A program made the translations under genes and the position numbers. From assembly GCA_016630955.3 (NCBI GenBank), contig CM049998.1, forward strand, positions 620,001 to 684,000: a stretch of 64,000 nucleotides of DNA. The letters are read 5' to 3'. The stretch comes from Didymella arachidicola (Eukaryota > Ascomycota > Dothideomycetes > Pleosporales > Didymellaceae). The notes under the pieces were generated by a model, which saw only the letters and a list, made by a program, of their open reading frames with translations, searched no databases and was not told the origin of the DNA. Positions 34,694-45,219 of the stretch are shown here, piece by piece (the stretch's first letter is position 1; each line of letters opens with the position of its first letter).

Positions 34694-37663
34694 TCAAACC
34701 TGCTCTTCTTCTGCTCGCCCCTCAAAGAACCCCCTCAACCCCTCATCCGCCTGCACCAATGCTGCTTTCTCCCTCTCCCACTCCCCCCTGACCTCGCTCT
34801 GACGTAGCACCGCATCCAGCAACTCCGCCGTGTCCTTCACCTCTACTCGCAACTCACTCAACTCCTCATCTCCGCCGCTCTCACTCACCTCCTCCAACAC
34901 CCTCCCCTGCAGCACACACAGCCCCATCACAACAGCGCCCCGATGCGCAGCCATCCTCGGCCAACAGTTTTGCACCAGCGCCTGCATCGCCCCGACCACC
35001 GCGCGCCCCAACCCCCTGTGCGCCAGCACAAACGGGTCTTGCATGACGCCCGCGACCAGCGGAACGAGGCTGGGCAGGTGCTTCACCATCTCAATGCCCA
35101 GGTGCGCTGCGATGGTAGCCGCTGCGCTGAAGATGCAGCTCGCGAGGTGCGGGTACGTCGCAGGGGAGGGGAAATGGGATAGCGGTGCCAAGACACCTTC
35201 GCGCATTGTCCTGTCGAGGAACTTGACGCGGGCGCCATCGGGGGCGCACAGCGTGGAGAGGTGGATCAGGGGGTCGAAGATAGCGCTGAAGAGGGTAAGG
35301 GACGCTGGTTCGGGGGTCAGGGTGGGGATGTGTGTGAGGAGGGGGAAGAGGGTGGATGCGAAGAGGTTGTGGTAGCCTGTGCGGGCGAGGAAGGCGGTTG
35401 ATTTTTCGGTGTCGAGGGCGAGGGAGGATAGGAGGCTGGCGAGGTGCTGGCAGCCTCTTGCTTTGGATTCTTCGGCCGGGTCATCGAGCATTTTGAGGAT
35501 GGGAGGCGCGAGTAGGTGCCAGTTTTGTTCTATTGCTTTCCTATCGAGTGCCCTGATGCACCAGCCTAACAAGTCCTGGACGAAGGCATTGTGCGGATCC
35601 TTCCATGGGGCACGCTCTTTCGAGAGCTCGAGCGTGTCTGCTGACTTAGTCTGTGGGAAGAAAGGTGGAATGGTAAGCTTGAGGAAGTGCGAGGCGAGAC
35701 GTTGGGGGAGCTCACTGTCACTCTCTCTGGCCTTCTTGACGGCCTCGATGGCTTCGGCAGGGTCGGTGCTGGATGGATTGCGCAGCTGCCACGCCATCAC
35801 CACATCGAGAGCGTCCTTCATCCAAGGGCCGGGCTTGATGGAGAGGGCTTTTGCGATGTCGGTGCCCTTGAGCAGGGGTTTGAAGGTGTCTGCATCGAGG
35901 ATCTCGAGCTTAGCGAGATGCGAGAGGAACGCAGAGTATGAGCGAAGCAGATCTGTCGACTGTCAGTAAACCGATTTGGGTTGAGAAATGGATGCCATGA
36001 ACTTACGTTCTTGCGAGATGTTTCCCAGCACAACTTCATAGGTCAGGTTGAAGAAGACCTGCGTCCTCCACGTTGAACCCCATCGCCGGATTGCCATGCC
36101 TAATGTGTCCCGAGCAGTCGCATCACTTGTACGATTGATGGTATCTGGGCGTTGGAGGCCTTTCGCACATTGTGCTACGAGGCTGCGGATCTCGTCGCCG
36201 TTGCTCAGAGAGGCGGCAACGACATCGCAGACCTTGTTGGGAGCTTTGAAGCCTTCACGAGCTACGAGGTAGGCTGAGAACCAGGGCCGCTGCAGAGGCT
36301 TCTGGTGGGGGACCGTCGGCGCGTCGGCCCAGGGCATCATCGTCGCGCAAATCCATGCAAGATACTGCTCATCAGCATTGCGAAGGATGTGGTCTGCCAC
36401 GACGGAGTCTTTCGAGCTGCCCTGCACAACAGAATCGACAAATTCAAATGCTGGCTGGAACAAATTTGTGTCAGGCTGGGCCGGAAGCTCTCTTGTAGGG
36501 TCTGTAAAGACAGTTCTGTAGAGGCCAAATCGGTTGATGAGCTCGAGCGCCATGCGCGGGCGAGGTCCCTTGAGCATCTTCTCCAGCTCAATGCCCACAC
36601 GTTCTCTGCTGATCTTGATCTTGAGTACATCCTGGATCTCTGGATTGGCCATTGCTTTCTCCGTTTCCGGCTCGATTGTGTAGTTCAGCCGGCTGGCAAA
36701 GCGGATCAAACGTAATACGCGAAGTGGATCATCCTTGAAGGTCTGAACGGGCTCTAGTGGAGTCCTGATAATCTTCGCAGCCATATCATCAAAACCTTGA
36801 CCTGTGAAGTCCTCGACTTGACATGTGTGGAGATTGAAGAACATGGCATTGACCGTGGCGTCTCGACGAACAGCATCTTCCTCCGCAGTGCCAAACTCCA
36901 TTTGCGGGTTGCGAGAGACTTCGTTGTAGGTCTCCTTCCTGAGGTTGACCAGATCCACATCGATGCCCATTATCTTCGTTGTAGCTGTCTCAAGGTTTTT
37001 GGACTTCTCCGGGTTGGCTTCGATCTTGTGAAGACCGGGCGCGACTTTAGACGCCTTGTCTTTACTGCTGAGCTTGTCCGTTTTTTCACTCTTCTCGAGT
37101 AAGCCATGCTTCTCTGCGTTGCCAGGGATTTCCAGGTACTCTTGCAGCTTGAGGCCAAAGTGTTCGCCAGTCATCTTGTTGATAGCCACGTCAATGTCGT
37201 GACTTCCCACTCCGAGGAGCTTGTCGCGCACCCATCCTCCCGTCCAGCGTAGTACGATCTTCTTTTCCGCAAGCTGCTCAGGAATCTCTACCGCCGTCGA
37301 TCTTGAGGTGGGCTGCTTGTCAATGTATGAAGCCACGTCCAACAGCAACCGGCGCAACTTGGTCTCCACTTCTGTCAACTCAAGCTGGATTCCGGGTTTC
37401 GGTGATGTTTGTGCAGCCATAGTGCCGTATGGATGGATCAATTTTGGTGATCTTGATGATCGTCTTTCTATCTTCCTTCGTTTTGCGCTCCGCTCTTGCA
37501 GGTAGGGCGGAGAGGCGGTCGTTGACATGCGCTGCAGTCCAGTAATGACTAATGGTGTCCGTGGAGTCAAGGTGGTGAGTCGAGTGATGGGTACGGGCAA
37601 GTCACGTTTGTAAAGAGAAAATGTTCGCGGTGAACACAAACGGCAGGCTCGACACAAAGACAT
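34694..37663 (-). CDS. CCA1: CCA-adding enzyme fused to Tti2-like domain
   Basis: Two exons, 37663-36007 and 35952-34694, give 971 residues, against about 550 for yeast Cca1. Residues up to about 628 form the tRNA nucleotidyltransferase that adds CCA to tRNA 3' ends: WTGGWVRDKLLG, the metal-binding SHDIDVAI, RRDATVNAMFFN and DPLRVLRLIRFASRL. The splice then joins NISQE to a typical Cca1 C-terminus (KPLLKGTDIAKAL, GPWMKDALDVVMAWQLRNP). The frame continues without a stop into about 340 residues like the Tti2 family (APWKDPHNAF, NWHLLAPPILKMLDD, FLARTGYHNLF), part of the Tel2-Tti1-Tti2 complex that matures PIKK kinases. The N-terminus is Arg-rich with few acidic residues, like a mitochondrial leader; Met46 (37528) could start a cytosolic/nuclear form. 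Confidence 0.9.
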
Positions 37664-38012
37664 GCATGTGGGTCCAACGCTATCTCTTGCAAAGGTCTAC
37701 TGCTCTTTGAGCATCGCTGAATCCTTCAAATGCAGTCAAGGAGCGACAGTAGAGGCAAAGCGCAGGAACCGGAGGGGTATGCCAGGGTGGTGGTGGGTTG
37801 ATGGAGATGCCGCCGTTCGTCCAGTCAGAAAGCCGAGTGGCCGCAACCACATCGTCACCTTCCAGCACACGCCCACACCAACAAGCGCCCAGCAACGCCG
37901 TCACGCCGCCTTCGATCGCCCTGCACGTCTCTCTGGAGCCCGAATACATGCCGACAACCTCAGACCTCGCGCGCGCACTCGAACCCCCACGGGCGCCCCG
38001 CCCTAGCCTCCC
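37664..38012. promoter_or_regulatory. Shared promoter region, CCA1 and TRS85
   Basis: The 349 bases between the start codons of the divergent CCA1 fusion and TRS85 genes must hold both promoters. I see no clear TATA box or named factor site. Confidence 0.5.
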
Positions 38013-40371
38013 ATGACGCCGCCGCAAGATGCCACGCCCAAGCCCCCGAACCTGCCGCAGAATGTAGAAGCCTCAGCGTTCCTGCCCAAACACCGCGCGT
38101 CGCCCGCGTCTTCGCTGTCCGAACTGCCCTACCGACGCTCGAATCCAAGTCTCTCCAAGCTGTTCGAGTCGACCACCAGCATTTCGACCTCACGCCCTAG
38201 CTCCGGCACCGCGACACCGACTACCTCCACAGTCCCCGGCTCTGTCTTCTCGCCCGGGGCACGATCCAGCGGCTCTAGAACGCCCACAAGTCTCCCCCCG
38301 GGCGTATCAGACGAGTACCGGACCCTCATACAGCGCGCGTTCGTGCCGCACATCGCGGTGTTGGCTGATGCGGAGACCGAGGCATTGATCAGGGGCAAGG
38401 GGATAGATGGCGGCTTCTTGGAGCTGTTGAGGCCATTCGGTGAGCAGGTTCCTGGCAAAGTGACCATACGAGATAGCATTGGCGCAAGCAAGAGCCATGA
38501 CGACTTTGGCGTACGCTTCGTTGGTGTTGAGGACGCATATCCAGACCTAAGGGGCGGCCAGAGATCATCGTCAGAGGCCCCACGGCGGCCACGACGGACG
38601 GGAGGAGACGTACCGCAGATAGAGGAAGTGGTCGACCGACACTTGCAGTACTCCGAGTTCAACCACCAAAATCCGAATGCCGACTATATGAACAAGGGAG
38701 AGCCAGCAGCCCATGCCGAGGGTGCTGGATCGCCATTCTATACACTCTATTTACGGCGGCTGCTGTCAGGACTGCCAATCGTACCCCACGAAACATTTGC
38801 GCATCCTGTGGCTGGCATAATAGCCATCAACTCATCGAATCCACACCCAATCGAAGAACTTCGAAGACTGTACAACAGGCAGCATGATGGGGATTTGCGC
38901 TTCCCGCAATGGGTGGAAAACGACTTTCTGAGGTATTACGTCCTCGTGCATGACGAAGAGAACGGTGATATCGCAAAGTCGAATCAGACGTTCGACTCGA
39001 TGAAGAGACACTTCGGACTACATTGTCACCTGTTGCGCTTGAAGAGCCAGGAATGTATACCATCGGACGACGATAGTGTGCGGTTACCAACTTGCGAATG
39101 GCTGTCTGCAGGCGAAGAGCTTGCAGAGATCCAGAAGCGAGGTGCGTGTCCATTCTTCTTGGGCCTGGGTTATGCTGACTTGCAATGCAGAGACGACCGA
39201 TGACATCTCCGACCCAACGCCGTATTTTCCTGACTCCGATGTAAGCAGCTTACGGACATTCATTCGTGAACTCGTCACGCAATCCATCATACCCAACATG
39301 GAGCGCAGCGTGGCGACCTGGAATGAGCAGATCCTCTCTCGCCGCCGCGGTCTGTCGGGTCGCTTCATGTCTCTTTCCAAACGCTGGACACCCTTTGGCA
39401 GTTCCCGCAACAGCGCCTCTGCTTCACCTTCTTCGAACTCCAACTACGACAGCCTGCAAGGCTTCTACCGCCCCGACACACCCGAGGCGATTATGCGTCG
39501 CCTCGCAGACTACTGCTTCATGCTACGGGACTGGAAGCTCGCGCTCTCTACTTACGATATCTTGCGCACCGATTTCCAGAATGACAAAGCCTGGCGTCAC
39601 TACGCAGGCGCAAACGAAATGGCCGCACTCTCCGCGCTCATGGCCCCAACGCCACTCAGCGCAAAGAACAGATCTGAGAACATAGATACCTGGATCGAAG
39701 CCGCATCGTACTCGTATACGGACCGCCAGCGCAGCGCAGCGCCCTACTACGCCCTGCGCACCCACGCGCTCGCAACAGAATTGCTCCGTCTACGAGGCTC
39801 CAGCGCCGCTGACGATGCTGCACGCTGGGCGACGCGGATTCTTGAGACAGGCCTTGTCGGCAGCGTTGGCCATGCCCTGATCACAGAGCGCGTGTCCGCT
39901 TGCTACAGCATCCGCACTGGCATCGGGACCTACCGGCTGGGCAACCGACGCAGGAAGGCCGCGCTCTGGGCCGTGCTGGCGGCCGAGGCATGGTGGCGGC
40001 TGCAGCGTAGCCAGCAAGCGGAGAAGTGTCTTGATAACGCTCTCAGGTTTTACCAGACCCGCTCCGAGACGAGGGAGGGTGGCGCGGTCAAGCTGCCGTT
40101 TGACGAGATGCAGAGATTCGTCGATGAGCTGCGACAGCAGATCTTGGGGCTGCGGCTTATTAACCAGGGATATGCTGAAGGGGATGAGGACGAGGAGGAT
40201 GATGAAAAGGAAGAGGGCGCGGTCGAAGAGGTTGCGGAGGCGCTGGATAAGAGCCCACGTGCGCACAGGAAGAGTCTGATCAATCCTGTGCAGGGGGGCG
40301 ATATTGGGCCATTGAGCCCAGCGCTGGAGAGGAGCGAGAAGACTGATCCTCTTGCTGAGGGTTTCGAGTGA
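38013..40371 (+). CDS. TRS85: TRAPPIII subunit Trs85
   Basis: Two exons, 38013-39141 and 39191-40371, joined by a 49-base intron, give 769 residues. Trs85 (TRAPPC8 in animals) is the subunit specific to the TRAPPIII complex, which activates Ypt1/Rab1 at pre-autophagosomal and Golgi membranes. Family features are RAFVPHIAVLADAETEAL near residue 110, TPYFPDSDVSSLRTFIREL after the splice, and the core PEAIMRRLADYCFMLRDWKLA with TPR-like helices, then AAPYYALRTHALATELL. The N-terminal 100 residues are Ser/Pro/Thr-rich and likely disordered. The C-terminus is acidic (EDEEDDEKEE). It is divergent from the CCA1 fusion gene and its 3' end faces NUF2 across 297 bases. Confidence 0.92.
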
Positions 40372-40668
40372 TGAATGGATGGGGTAATGAAGTCAAGTCC
40401 TGATATGTAGTTACGCATGGCATGGCGTTGCGTTAGAGTATAGGGTACATAATGCAGTTGTCATGACTACACGCTTGAGCAACTTTGTCACAATGCGTCT
40501 AGGTATGGAAAGTGCAAGTGGAAAGTCGTTCTGCATGGCACCGGAGAAAGGAAATGAGGTATCGAAAAGCACTACCCAAACGCTATCATAACACATCTAC
40601 GGCTTCCACTCAGGATCTGCAGACGTCCAGTTGGGAGACCGCATGGCCTTGCACACAGCAGCACACTC

Positions 40669-42163
40669 CTATATGCTCTGTTCCATCTCTGTAATGTAGA
40701 GCTTTATATGGCTTTCCATCTTGAGGTACTCGTCGTGCGCTGCATGCACCTCGTTCTCGATATTATCCTTGAGTTCAGCCATCTTCTTTTCCGTTTGCTC
40801 AATACGGACTCGCCGTCTCTCGATGTCGCGACCCTTCTCGCCCCGCTCTTCGTTCAACTTGGCATGGGTCTCACGGAGCTCTTCCATGCGTATGCGCGCG
40901 CGCTCTGCTTCCTCATTGCCCTTCGTTCTCAGCTTTTCCGTCCGCCCGCTGACGTTGCTTAGCTGCTTCTGGAGAAGTCGCTCTTGCCTTTCAACGTCTC
41001 TAACATTGTTGCTACGGTCTGCGAGTGCGTCTCTGTGTCTCGAAGCTTTCGCCAATTCCTCCTCTTCCTTGGCCAGGTCGGCTTGTACATCCGTCAGGAG
41101 TCGTGTGCAGGACGTGACATCGCCAATGACGATTCCGAAGGAGTCATTCGAGGTCTGCAGAGCGCGGGCGCGGCGATCGAGAGAATCGATGTGGCTCTTG
41201 TCGGCAGAGAGACGGTCATTTAAGTCGCGCAGAGAATCTTCGAGGGCGGTCGGGCTTTGTTGTGTGTATGGCTTGAGCTTCATGATCTCCCGCTGCACAT
41301 TCTCCTTAGTCTCGACCTTCTGCTGCAGCAATTCCTTGAGCCTGTTTTGCTCAGCTTTTGCACGCTCGAGCTTCTCCATCACCGCTTCTTGGCCTCGCTT
41401 CAGCTCTAGAAGCCTCTTTTTTAGCTCATCGTTCTTTTTCTCCCTGTCTGCCATAAGCCTCTCTGTCGCGGCCCGGTTGCGCTGGAGCTCTGCAAGTTGC
41501 ATCTCCTTTGTCTCCTTGTCGTTATACAGTTGCTCGATCCGAATTTTGGTGCGCTCGGCTTTATTGAAGTGCTCATCGATGACCACCGTTTGTGACTCCC
41601 TGAATCTTATGAAGTTGATCATGTACGAAAAGATCTTAACTAGTCGATGATGTGTTGGCTTGTAGAGGTCGGCGAACGTGAAGTCGTGGATACCGCACTG
41701 TTCAATTGTCAGTCCTGTTGGCGCTTTTCTGTACAGCTCTAGACGTACCTCGCGCAACAGCTTCTTCAGGATGACGAAAAATGCCATTAGGTCGCGAGTA
41801 TCGCTGGTAAAGAGTCGCTCGGCGCCGTCGCCGCACAGGTCTTCAGCCGCAGCGCGCATCGCAGGCGCAACCACCTCGCGAGTCGTGTTCATGAGTAGCT
41901 CTGCAAGCCATTCGAAAACTTTTTGGATGATCTGGGGGTTAGGTTTCTGAAGGTCTGCGACGGTGAAGGCGATGCCGATATCTGTTATACATCCAGCGAT
42001 CTCTTGATCGGGCTGTAGTCGTCAGCGCTGTGCGTCAATTGCATGTAACAGCGCATACCAGAGTCATGAAGGCATCGTTTTCCTGTGGTGCGGGCGCGCG
42101 CTGGTTGTGGGCACCGTGCGACGTGGTGCGCGGGGCCATACTCATGCGCCCTCCATAAGACAT
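40669..42163 (-). CDS. NUF2: Kinetochore protein Nuf2 (Ndc80 complex)
   Basis: Three exons (42163-42059, 42012-41749, 41697-40669) give 465 residues, normal for Nuf2. Nuf2 pairs with Ndc80 in the four-protein complex that joins kinetochores to microtubules. The N-terminal calponin-homology domain shows LPDQEIAGCITDIGI, DLQKPNPQIIQKVFEWL, GIHDFTFADLYKP and RLVKIFSYMINFIRFRES. The rest is a long coiled coil ending in HIKLYITEMEQSI. The second intron (41748-41698) is 51 bases, a multiple of three with no stop, so a simple translation shows 17 extra residues between KKLLRE and CGIHDF; known Nuf2 proteins have no insertion there, hence the intron call. Confidence 0.93.
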
Positions 42164-45100
42164 GACGAGTTGCAAATGCGATTACGATAGTGTGGTAGTC
42201 GCGGCAGTATGTTATTGGTTTCGATTTCGTATGATGCGGCGGTGTTGATGTTCCCGGCAAGTGTTGTTTTGTCAACAAAGCGTTGGCAAGGAAGGCGCAC
42301 TGGCGCTTGCCTCAATTCGGCACCTTTGGGCATCGTTTGTAGGGCTGAGCGGGAAGGGTCCCCAATGTCACAGGCAGGTAACGATGACGGAAACAGTTTG
42401 TTGCAGACGATTGAGTATACACCGATGCAGTTGGAGCGTTACATTTGGCCGAACGTTTTGTGCCGATTGAACAGAGCTAGCATGTAAGGGAAGCGCAGAT
42501 CGCAAATGCTGTTGGACAGCTTCATCAATTCGCATCTGCTTTCGAGGGTCAGAAGTAAGCAACACAAGCCCTTGGATTAACGCCATCTGTATGTTGATGC
42601 GTAGAGATATGGTCAAGCTTGCTTTGCATGAATATGTAAATGTCTGGGAACTCGTCGAACGTATACTACTACACCCTGGAGGCATCACTGTTAGAATCTA
42701 GCTCCATCATTGAGGTTTGAGATGGTTCAACGATATGTCGGAATTAGAGCAGGTGTTGCATACATTGTCGCCAGGCGCCTCGTCGTGACTACTGGCGTGT
42801 ACAAGGTCCGTATGCAATCACGAATCGTTAAGAAATACATAAATCCTTCGGCCTCAGAAGAGACAGAGTAAGGGCCATGTAGAAAGTCAACCGCTAGCTG
42901 CGTGCCTCGTTTCACGACAATCGATGAAGATCGTGACACCTGGTTTCTTATCCCAACAACTCGGAAAATACTAGTAGCATACTCGAAAAGCTGTGGCCTC
43001 GCTTCAATACAGACATCTGCTTCCCCGTTGTCGTGCTTGCTGCGGTGTAAGCACGCTGAGCTGTCGAACGTGTTGTACAGCACTACACAGTGCATGTTTC
43101 GCACAATTGGCTGTAGATTTGCCTGCAGTGAGTCGTCCTGTCGAAGCTCGAGCTCTTACAAGCGCCTTGCTTGTTGACGTGCGGCTTCTTGCCTATCAAT
43201 ATTCTTGGTGTTATAGGTGCATCGTCAGTTTGCAGCGACTTCTCCTCCACGGCGTCAAGTCAACGACGAAAAAGAGCATTTGTCTATGTGTCTTTGTGTA
43301 TAATGTTATGATGGTTATTGGTCATGCCTATGCAGCCGTCAAAGCAGTCATTCCGCCATGCAGAACCCAAGGAGTCAAGCGCCCTGGTAAGGGTCCACAA
43401 AAGGAGCCGTCTCACGGCGGTACCAATACTTATCGTAGGTTAGGGGAGCTTCTTGTATCATCCCCGGAAGATCCTGGAACATCGGCAACAAGGCCAGCGA
43501 AACGTTGTTGCACTGCGATCCAGCATAGCCCACAATCGTTGTTTAGCAGCTGGGACTGCAACGTCAGCAAGGCGATGTAGTCGATCTAAACGAGATCTTG
43601 AGGTTTCGAGTCCTGAAGATCTGTTGAGGGCAGCTGCCAGATATGCAGTCTAAGGTGAGACACGTTCGGACACAGCGCCCAGTAGCTGAAACAGGTGCAT
43701 GCCATGCTCCTCTTGTTACACGACTCCAAGAGGTTGACTTGACACGAGAACCACGAAGACGCGCAGTATGTAGCTATCCAAAGCGGTGTGTCATCTGCAA
43801 CAATTCGCTCGAAACCAAAGCTGCAATACGAATTGATAAGATTCGGCAGCTTACTCCCAAAGGAGCTTAGGTCTCGGGTACCTGAGTGGATGAGCTGTCA
43901 ACGAAGGAACCTTGACTGGGAAGGTCTGCCACAAGATCTGAACTCAGTTGCATTGATTGGAGGGGAGGTGCCCCCGTAAGGTTAGATGCTCCCACAGACC
44001 TGGCTAGCATTGATACCGTTGCTGGCGGACGCTGCAGAATCGACGTGGCTCTCCACGTCCGGCGGACTTCGATAGAATCGATACATCTTGCAGGACTCGA
44101 ATGCACCGTTCCGCGATCCTCGGCGTGGTCTGTCGCTAGCGAGAGGTCTAGAGTGTCCGCACGTCACTGGGCATGAAGATGTTCGTAGCCAAAACGCAAT
44201 ATACCGGCGCAAGCGAAAGCAGCTGCCTTGACGGTTTGACTTGCTGCGAGGTGAGGTCGAGAAATTGAGCGCGCTTCCAGAAGAAATTCGCAGCTCACGG
44301 GAATCTGTCTGCTGATGGTGGTGATTGGCATAGGCATTGAATGAAGGCTGTGGCGGCCATGGATCCCATGATGGCAACCGGAGGCGTCCGAGCTAAGCGT
44401 AGCCACAGTGGACCTAGCACCTCACGCCTTCCTTCTGCTCGTGAAGAGGAAGGCTCGACCAGAGGGATCGTCAGCGATCAACTGGGAGCTGTCTGGCGTT
44501 GAGCTGGCGTCCAATTGAGGGTTGCGCCAGTCACACCTGGCCGCCACGAGTTTCTGTGTGCGGCACATCTTCTGCATGGCATTCTACCACGAGTCTTCTG
44601 AGCAGCGCCTGAGCAGCGCCTGAGCAGCGAGGCACCGCGGACAGCCAACGTTTACTCGTCAGCTGTGTAGCGTCCGCCTGTGCGCAGGCCGCTGAGGGAT
44701 TGGCACCGGCGGAGGCAGCGTGCACCAGGCAATTCCCCGAACCAAGAACGCTGAAAGGGTATTTTTGGCGTGCCCTCGTGGTGGGGCGTCAGGGCTTTAC
44801 TTCGTCACAGCCGTCCGAGCCCTTCCAAGGTCCCAGCAGTGGCGCGGCGTGACTGTCAGTTCCCTTACATCACACACGCGTCTGGCAGCTCCAGGGCGTT
44901 CCCGCACCGCCGCCTCTCCCTTTCTCTGCCGTCGTTTGATTTACTTGCCAGTTTCTCCCACACGCCAGTCTGCATTTTGACGCCCGTTTGGCCGCCTGCT
45001 GCTCGCCTCAGCTCCCGCTCCGCCAAGCACCCTGACAGTCAGACATGATGCATTCTAGCCGACGCTGCAGCGACACCAACACCAGATAGGCCAGCAGGTA

Positions 45101-45219
45101 TCAGTGCACCAACGCCCGTCCACATCGCGCTGCGCGCAGTCACGTTTTTGCTGGCGACGAGCTACGCAACACCACGACACCGCCGCCCAAGTCCTGCCCG
45201 GCTGTGTCAGCGTGCATCC
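42164..45219. other. Long gene-poor intergenic stretch
   Basis: About 3 kb between the divergent NUF2 and Ser/Arg-rich genes, so it includes both promoters. Open frames are short, overlap on opposite strands, and several start at non-ATG codons. The longest on the minus strand (43104-42727) begins with GTG and has no signature. A small tandem repeat lies at 44598-44630. A non-coding transcript could lie here, but I see no direct evidence. Confidence 0.45.
44598..44630 (+). repeat. 11-base tandem repeat, three units
   Basis: CTGAGCAGCGC occurs three times head to tail, with the last base changed to A in the third unit. It lies about 590-620 bases before the start codon of the Ser/Arg-rich gene. 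Confidence 0.9.

Noticed and set aside
40721..41650. 309-codon plus-strand Ser/Arg-rich ORF
   Set aside because: It is antisense to the Nuf2 coiled coil, whose Glu/Lys/Arg codons reverse to Ser/Leu/Phe.
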